NCBI GenBank assembly: GCA_002373675.1
Contig: DFLF01000012.1
Coordinates: 4,329-68,328, forward strand
Length of the DNA stretch: 64,000 nucleotides
Source of the DNA: Pseudobutyrivibrio sp. UBA3626
GTDB taxonomy: Bacteria; Bacillota; Clostridia; Lachnospirales; Lachnospiraceae
Reading direction: 5' to 3'
Of this stretch, positions 59,735 through 64,000 are shown one piece after another. Each line of letters opens with the position of its first letter. Position 1 is the first letter of the stretch. A program made the translations under genes and the position numbers. The notes under the pieces are model-generated. The model searched no databases, was not told the origin of the DNA, and was given only the letters and a program-made list of their open reading frames with translations.

Positions 59735-61162
59735 ATGGATAGAATACAGGAAAAACTCTTAGGCTTACTGGTTGAGATTGATAGAATTTGTCAGGAGAAC
59801 GGGCTAGATTATTTCCTTGGAAACGAGACGGCGATATGTGCTTTGAGGTTGCATGGGTTTGCTGAAAACTGTAATTCTGCAACTGTTTTTATGCCTTCAT
59901 GGGATTATGACAGATTTGAGACTATAGCAGATAATTATAATGAAAAATATGAAGTGGAATCAATTAAGTATAATACACAGTTTCCGTTTACCTTTATGCA
60001 TTTTGTAGATAAAGATACAACTGCAATAAATCTAACGATGATTGGGATACAAAAACATCCGGGGATAGCTGTGAAAATTATGAAGCTTTTACCATATACT
60101 CCAAGAAGCAATAATGATGATTTGAATGATAAAATTGCTCTTGGGGCAGCGCTTTACGAAGAGTGCTTTGGAAGCTTGGTGAATTATCCGGATGATTATA
60201 GTGGATTTCGTATTGACAAAATAAAGAATAACAAAGACTTAATTCGTAATATTTATGGAATGCCACTAAAGAGAAAGGGAATAGATAATTATAAGTATTA
60301 TTTACAACAGCATAGGGCTGCAATAAAAACTTTTCCAATTAATGTCATTGAAAGCGGAAGGATGGAGGTTGAATTTGAAGGAGTTAACTTCTATATTCCT
60401 AAGAACTATTGTAAATATATGGATATTCTGTATGGCCGTAAATGGAGGACAAGAGAAATTGAGTATAAGCCAAGAAGCTTTAATTATTTGATGGACATGG
60501 AAACACCTTATGGATATTATATGTCTTTTGAAGAGTCATTAATTGATGAAGCAGAACAATATAGAATATCTAGAAGAGAACGAACACCTTATGATAAGCG
60601 AAGAAAGGAATTGTTAGGTGTTATCGAGCGTCAGAATTGGTATTATGAGAGGACAGTAGACAGGTTCTATTGCGTAGAAACATTTCTTTCTAACAAGAGT
60701 AACATATTGCAAATGTATGTTGAAGGCCGATTTGGCGAGCTATCATTTATTCTGTTGGAATATCAGCAAATTGCTGAAAAATATATAAAGAGGGATTTGC
60801 CTTTTGCTTTTGATAAGGATTTCTATATTATTCTTTGTGATCTCCTGATATGGCAGGGGATTACTGCACTTAGTAAAAAGCTAATAAAAAGAAAAAACGA
60901 TGCGTTTATGTATTTAAATGACGCAAATGCAGATAATCAGCAGGTTTTAACTGGAACAGCTTTCAAGTATAATTCTGAAAAAGAACTGTTTATAAGAAAA
61001 CGTGGGAAAAAAATATCTGTTTCAATAGCGACAACTGATGAGTTGCATGAATTAGCATATCGGATTCGTGAAAAACTTGCAAATGATGATGATGATACAG
61101 AAGGAATTGATGAGAATGAAAAAGAAATAGATTTATCTGATAATCATATTACTGTAGAGTAG
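59735..61162 (+). CDS. LicD-like protein with lost catalytic motif (possible pseudoenzyme)
   Basis: 475 residues starting five bases after the LicD gene. The N-terminus is LicD-like in layout (LLVEIDRICQENGLDYFLGNETAICALRLHGF), but where LicD has PWDDDxD this protein has ENCNSATVFMPSWDYD; the metal-binding aspartates of the GG...DDD motif are missing. Later segments (CKYMDILYGRKWRTRE) still match the LicD end. C-terminus is helical and acidic (NDDDDTEGIDENEKE). Either an inactive partner that helps the upstream LicD, or an enzyme with a changed active site. No frameshift or stop is present, so it is probably functional. Confidence 0.78.
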   Translation: MDRIQEKLLGLLVEIDRICQENGLDYFLGNETAICALRLHGFAENCNSATVFMPSWDYDRFETIADNYNEKYEVESIKYNTQFPFTFMHFVDKDTTAINLTMIGIQKHPGIAVKIMKLLPYTPRSNNDDLNDKIALGAALYEECFGSLVNYPDDYSGFRIDKIKNNKDLIRNIYGMPLKRKGIDNYKYYLQQHRAAIKTFPINVIESGRMEVEFEGVNFYIPKNYCKYMDILYGRKWRTREIEYKPRSFNYLMDMETPYGYYMSFEESLIDEAEQYRISRRERTPYDKRRKELLGVIERQNWYYERTVDRFYCVETFLSNKSNILQMYVEGRFGELSFILLEYQQIAEKYIKRDLPFAFDKDFYIILCDLLIWQGITALSKKLIKRKNDAFMYLNDANADNQQVLTGTAFKYNSEKELFIRKRGKKISVSIATTDELHELAYRIREKLANDDDDTEGIDENEKEIDLSDNHITVE

Positions 61163-61196
61163 CGTGATGAGTGGCTAAAGTATATAGAAGTTATGT

Positions 61197-61218
61197 TCGT
61201 CAACTAGAAAGTGAGCCA
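61197..61218. repeat. 22-bp repeat, copy 1
   Basis: Starts TCGTCAACT, one variable base (A here), then GAAAGTGAGCCA. Identical to copies at 62646 and 63843 except for that base. It merges into the terminator hairpin 61208-61230. Confidence 0.85.
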
Positions 61219-61231
61219 CTGGCTCACTTTT
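61208..61231 (+). terminator. Terminator of the surface-polymer cluster
   Basis: AAAGTGAGCC (61208-61217), loop ACT, GGCTCACTTT (61221-61230), then TTAG. Its left arm is part of the 22-bp repeat, so it may have come from a mobile element end. Confidence 0.7.
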
Positions 61232-61246
61232 AGAATTGCAAATATA

Positions 61247-61392
61247 TCATAGCATTGACATATATTTACTTCTTTCTTTTTGGGGTATGTCAAGGATATC
61301 CATTGCTTGTTCTGCTGAGCATTTGAGGTTTTCATTACATTTTTAATAGAAGTTGCTTATGCGGATGTGTGGCCTTCTTCGCGGATTTCATA
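61247..61392 (-). pseudogene. Rpn-family nuclease, degraded C-terminal fragment
   Basis: On the minus strand a peptide similar to the end of the intact Rpn protein (62875-63819) can be read: NLKCSAEQAMDILDIPQKER followed by SKYMSML and stop TGA (61249-61247), against NFKLTAEEAMDKLDIPKGER and SKYMAML. Further upstream the segment REEGHTSA is in another frame and followed by an in-frame stop. So at least one frameshift and one stop are present. The region 61163-61461 holds this remnant and the terminator only. Confidence 0.7.
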
Positions 61393-61461
61393 ATATAATT
61401 AACAAAGCGTCTTGATGCCCTATAATATAGGGCGTATTATTGTTATATGAGTTAGTATTAT

Positions 61462-61722
61462 ATGACAAGAAGTTTTATAGAGATTCCCTTATTTACTAAG
61501 AGGTGGAAGCAGATAGGGGCATGAGATGATGAATTACAAGAACTACAAAGTATTATACTAGCTAGAGTGTGCTATCTTGATTTTGAAGAATATGGATGAA
61601 CATATCTGATAACAGCATTTAAGAAAAATGAACAGCAGAGTATTAATGAAGCAGAGAAGAATAATCTTAAGAAGTTAGTTAAGGTATTAAGAGACGAGAT
61701 AGCTAATAGTAACAGGAGGTGA
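61462..61722 (+). pseudogene. HigB/RelE-like toxin gene, internally deleted
   Basis: ATG 61462 begins TRSFIEIPLFTKRWKQIGA, the usual start of a RelE-type toxin, then a TGA in frame; ARVCYLDFEEYG follows in a later part, then another stop, and TYLITAFKKNEQQSINEAEK with NNLKKLVKVLRDEIANSNRR to TGA 61720-61722. The middle (normally the KMRIALENKGKSGG part) is missing between ILA and RVCY. The toxin is therefore dead. The antitoxin ribosome site AGGAGGTGA is formed by its end. Confidence 0.75.
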
Positions 61723-61726
61723 GACC

Positions 61727-62038
61727 ATGAACTCATTATATGAAGATTTAGAGCAGGGATTAAAAGAGGCAATACAATATGAGCAGGGGACTGGTGATGC
61801 TAGAGAGACAACATATATGATTGAACCTGTTCATGAACTGACTGGATTAGAGATTAGAGATATTCGTAGGAAAGCAGGTATGACGCAGGCTATGTTTGCT
61901 TATTATATGGGGGTTTCTAAGAAGACAGTTGAAGCATGGGAAGGAGAAAGGACTCATCCAACAGGTCCTGTGTTCAGATTGCTTGATATTCTTAAGAAAC
62001 AGACAGAGGCTTCTTATAAGTTTGTAGTTGCAAGATGA
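61727..62038 (+). CDS. HigA-like HTH antitoxin/regulator, orphan
   Basis: 103 residues; XRE-type helix-turn-helix near 43-90 (IRDIRRKAGMTQAMFAYYMGVSKKTVEAWEGERTHPTGP). It belongs to the antitoxins that follow HigB-like toxins. ATG 61727 follows AGGAGGTGA. The partner toxin upstream is a pseudogene, so it remains without target, though it may still act on other promoters. Confidence 0.85.
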   Translation: MNSLYEDLEQGLKEAIQYEQGTGDARETTYMIEPVHELTGLEIRDIRRKAGMTQAMFAYYMGVSKKTVEAWEGERTHPTGPVFRLLDILKKQTEASYKFVVAR

Positions 62039-62040
62039 TT

Positions 62041-62103
62041 ATTTGTACCGTGTACCGTAAGTATAGATGTTACAATTGATGCGTGACCTTCTTCACGATA
62101 TTT
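62041..62103 (-). pseudogene. Second small Rpn-family remnant
   Basis: On the minus strand YREEGHASIVTSI can be read, resembling REEGHTSA..ATSI in the remnant at 61247-61392. Only about 20 codons are recognisable. It suggests that the toxin-antitoxin segment sits between duplicated pieces of one Rpn gene. Confidence 0.45.
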
Positions 62104-62118
62104 TCACACTCATAAAAG

Positions 62119-62150
62119 AAACTCCCAGAGCTAATACTCCGGGAGTTTTT
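62119..62150 (+). terminator. Intrinsic terminator after the HTH gene
   Basis: AAACTCCC (62119-62126) and GGGAGTTT (62141-62148) with an inner GAG/CTC pairing, then TT. Serves the antitoxin gene. Confidence 0.75.
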
Positions 62151-62169
62151 GATGTGTACATAACAAATA

Positions 62170-62645
62170 TCATCTGAGTTCTTTAGGAATATCTTCCTCA
62201 TTCAACTCAGATATAGCCAAAGCATCTTCTTTTGACATGCCTCTGTTTAGGCAGTTTTTGTATACTTGAATTCCATTTTCCAGTTTGCCTTCCAGTTTGC
62301 CTTCCAGTTTGCCTTTAAGTTCACCTTTAAGTTCGCCGTTTTTGAATCCATTCCTATATATAGTTTTAGCTTCATATTCTAATATCTCACCACCCATAAC
62401 TTTGTCTGCCTCCTTCATAACTTTATTATGCTTCTTAGCAATTAGACCCAGTACGCTTCTCATTGAAGTTATTATACAATACTTTTCGAGAGAAGTGATT
62501 TCTCCGACTTGGTTTAAATCACTTAGCTTACCTACAATATATTCATACTCGTGAATTAACTCTCTTAACTTATCTTCATCCCTATTATACAACGAAAGCT
62601 TCTTCTCGTGTACAAAAATAAGAAGTGCTAAGAGGATAAGTATTT
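62170..62645 (-). pseudogene. Rpn-family nuclease, C-terminal half only
   Basis: The frame reads through from 62739, but the first about 30 codons (62739-62646) are unrelated sequence and the 22-bp repeat. The Rpn-like part begins after the repeat: EDKLRELIHEYEYIVGKLSDLN, VGEITSLEKYCIITSMRSVLG, HNKVMKEADKVMGGEILEYEAKT, and the tail with GEL/GKLE repeats and GMSKEDALAISEL. The N-terminal PD-(D/E)XK catalytic domain is lacking. Whether the truncated protein is made is unknown; no ribosome site is evident. Confidence 0.7.
62281..62340. repeat. 12-bp tandem repeat, five units
   Basis: CAGTTTGCCTTC (62281-62292) is followed by an exact copy (62293-62304), then CAGTTTGCCTTT, AAGTTCACCTTT and AAGTTCGCCGTT. 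On the minus strand it encodes repeats of GKLE and GELK in the tail of the Rpn fragment. The period keeps the reading frame. Confidence 0.85.
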
Positions 62646-62667
62646 TCGTCAACTGGAAAGTGAGCCA
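62646..62667. repeat. 22-bp repeat, copy 2
   Basis: Same sequence as copy 1 with G at the variable tenth base. It lies exactly where the Rpn fragment on the minus strand loses its similarity, so it marks a junction. Confidence 0.85.
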
Positions 62668-62874
62668 ATATACATAATAGATAGGTGTTAGTCTGTTGTT
62701 TTTTTTATAGGCATAGTTTTGTGCGGCAAGGAAGTGCATTTTTCACAAATAAAAAAGTGAATTTCGTAAGATTCTACCAAAGAAAAAATTTCCATGAAAC
62801 GCTTATTGTCTTTCATAGATACGAATGCTATGTTGTTTGAAAGTAGTAGCATTAAGGGAGAAGGACATAAGTGT

Positions 62875-63819
62875 ATGGACGAGTTGTATTCTGATTTTGC
62901 ATATGATGATGCATTTCGCACAATGGTTGTTAAGTGTGATGAGTTGCTGATACCTTTTATTAATTACATGTTTGGCGAGCATTATAGTAATAAGGCAAGA
63001 ATATATCGAGGCTCGAATGAACATTTCGTAGATAAGCAGGGAGGGGCTCAGGATAAAAGAATTACAGATTCTTTGATTAAGATTGTTGAGAATAATATTT
63101 CACATACTTATCATGTTGAATGCGAGAGCATGGAAGATGTAGATGGAACCATAATAGTGCGTATTTTTGAATATGATGCCCAGATTGCATTAGATAGAAG
63201 TAGGGTAAGTAGAGGAAGGCTAGATGTATATTTCCCTCATACAGGAATACTTTTCTTAAGCTCTTCTGATTCAACACCAGATAGTATGGAGATAGTAATT
63301 CATACTTCGGGAGGGGAATGCAAATACTCTGTTGAGGTTATTAAGGAATTAGATTTTGACTTAGATAAGATCTATGACAACGGTTTGTTTTTCTTGTTGC
63401 CTTTTTATTCATTCAATTATAAGAAGGAGTTTGATAAGATTGAAGCAGACGATTATAAGCAGGAGGAATTTGTTGAAATTTTTAGGAGAATAGTTGGTGA
63501 GTTAGAGAGCCTTGTCGATGAGGGGCTGTTGTCCGCATATTCAAAAGATGTTATAATTAGGTTAATTAATAAAGTAGTACATAAGCAGTTGATGAAGTAT
63601 AAAAGTACACAGAAGAGAGTAGGTGATTTGATGGGTGGTAAGGTATTAGATTTGGACGTTATAAGAGCGCATGACGAAGGAATAGAGCAAGGAAGAGATT
63701 CTACTTTAGCGACATCTATCCGTAGTATTATGAAAAATTTTAAATTAACCGCAGAAGAAGCCATGGACAAACTTGATATTCCTAAAGGAGAACGTAGTAA
63801 GTATATGGCGATGCTATAA
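62875..63819 (+). CDS. Rpn-family recombination-promoting nuclease / PD-(D/E)XK transposase
   Basis: 314 residues from ATG 62875 (AAGGGAGAAGG is 11 bases before); the frame is open back to an ATG at 62794 without a ribosome site. N-terminal MDELYSDFAYDDAFRTMVVKCDELLIPFINYMFGE, then the nuclease core with KRITDSLIKI and YHVECESMED (Asp and Glu of the PD-(D/E)XK fold), IIVRIFEYDAQIALD; C-terminal helical part ends FKLTAEEAMDKLDIPKGERSKYMAML. Rpn proteins are DNA endonucleases that raise RecA-independent recombination and are numerous in Lachnospiraceae. It is the only intact copy here; three partial copies lie to the left. Confidence 0.82.
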   Translation: MDELYSDFAYDDAFRTMVVKCDELLIPFINYMFGEHYSNKARIYRGSNEHFVDKQGGAQDKRITDSLIKIVENNISHTYHVECESMEDVDGTIIVRIFEYDAQIALDRSRVSRGRLDVYFPHTGILFLSSSDSTPDSMEIVIHTSGGECKYSVEVIKELDFDLDKIYDNGLFFLLPFYSFNYKKEFDKIEADDYKQEEFVEIFRRIVGELESLVDEGLLSAYSKDVIIRLINKVVHKQLMKYKSTQKRVGDLMGGKVLDLDVIRAHDEGIEQGRDSTLATSIRSIMKNFKLTAEEAMDKLDIPKGERSKYMAML

Positions 63820-63842
63820 TTGAATTTGATATATCGCTATGG

Positions 63843-63864
63843 TCGTCAACTTGAAAGTGAGCCA
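63843..63864. repeat. 22-bp repeat, copy 3
   Basis: Same sequence as copies 1 and 2 with T at the variable base. It is 3 bases from the stop codon of the istB fragment on the minus strand, the position of an IS21-type right end. Confidence 0.85.
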
Positions 63865-63867
63865 ACC

Positions 63868-63939
63868 TTACCTCCTGGTTTTCTTGGTGTTAGCTAAGCG
63901 AAAGGATTCTCCGTTCATATCATATATATGAGTGGTCAA
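63868..63939 (-). pseudogene. IS21-family istB, C-terminal fragment
   Basis: On the minus strand LTTHIYDMNGESFRLANTKK with a short basic end and TAA (63870-63868) can be read, the typical end of the IstB helper ATPase. Similarity stops at about 63939; the sequence beyond (to 64000) is not istB. So only the last 23 codons of the insertion sequence remain. Confidence 0.6.
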
Positions 63940-64000
63940 GGAAAGCATGGAATGACCTATTGTGCAATATATGACAAAGGGGCTGTAAAAAAACTCCCCT

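Noticed and set aside
62281..62340. Repeat considered as part of a CRISPR array
   Set aside because: Units are 12 bp, directly adjacent and without spacers; no cas genes in the window.
62646..62739. N-terminal part of the Rpn fragment frame as a membrane protein
   Set aside because: The hydrophobic stretch is made partly by the 22-bp repeat and unrelated sequence; the true similarity begins after the repeat.

Overview
The window looks like the chromosome of an anaerobic, AT-rich Firmicute of the family Lachnospiraceae (Butyrivibrio/Pseudobutyrivibrio-like). The evidence is the low GC, AGGAGG ribosome binding sites, the order nusB-xseA-xseB-ispA-dxs-tlyA-nadK-argR-recN, a C-type L31 next to a DUF1385 gene, prmC and prfA, oxygen defence by desulfoferrodoxin and rubrerythrin, pyruvate formate-lyase, and a Gram-positive LexA box at recA. 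The exact genus is an inference.

Region 1 (1-13.5 kb): the tail of a tyrosine integrase marks the end of an integrated element directly upstream of ychF. Then come purine salvage (punA, an amidohydrolase), a 58-residue membrane protein overlapping alaS, a chemoreceptor, the dfx-rbr oxygen-defence pair, LexA-controlled recA-recX, rny and a NUDIX gene.

Region 2 (13.5-24.3 kb): shikimate genes (aroE on the minus strand; aroD and aroK on the plus strand), tRNA-Arg(CCG), an SH3 protein, an RsuA-type pseudouridine synthase that seems to start at a non-AUG codon, ligA, a homoserine acetyltransferase, rho, a HlyD-type adaptor and rpmE. Region 3 (24.3-37.6 kb): DUF1385-prmC-prfA, an Asp23 protein, then the long nusB-to-recN run and a membrane GGDEF protein. 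Region 4 (37.7-42.1 kb, minus strand): a DUF5688 protein whose Shine-Dalgarno lies in a hairpin loop, tRNA-Thr(CGT), and pflB-pflA. I read a ZTP (pfl-motif) riboswitch with a terminator platform in front of pflB.

Region 5 (42.1-61.2 kb) is the accessory part and the most interesting: a cell-surface polymer cluster. It encodes an initiating sugar-phosphate transferase, two glycosyltransferases, a COG5610-like protein, an ABC exporter, two TagF-like glycerophosphotransferases, a TagD-like cytidylyltransferase, a glutaminase-less asparagine-synthase-like protein, a DUF362 protein, a LicD protein and a degenerate LicD-like protein. The exporter ATPase is fused to a secreted cohesin-like domain through a membrane helix. 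A Phd/RelE toxin-antitoxin pair sits in the middle. Three promoters share the palindrome AATACTnnAGTATT, and an XRE regulator lies between two of them; this suggests one regulon. Genes for polymerisation or flipping (wzx/wzy) are absent, consistent with ABC-dependent export of a teichoic-acid-like, phosphate-containing polymer.

Region 6 (61.2-64 kb) is a decayed mobile zone: pieces of Rpn-family nuclease genes, a deleted HigB-like toxin beside an intact HTH antitoxin, three copies of a 22-bp repeat, and the tail of an IS21-type istB. I saw no CRISPR array, rRNA or phage structural genes.
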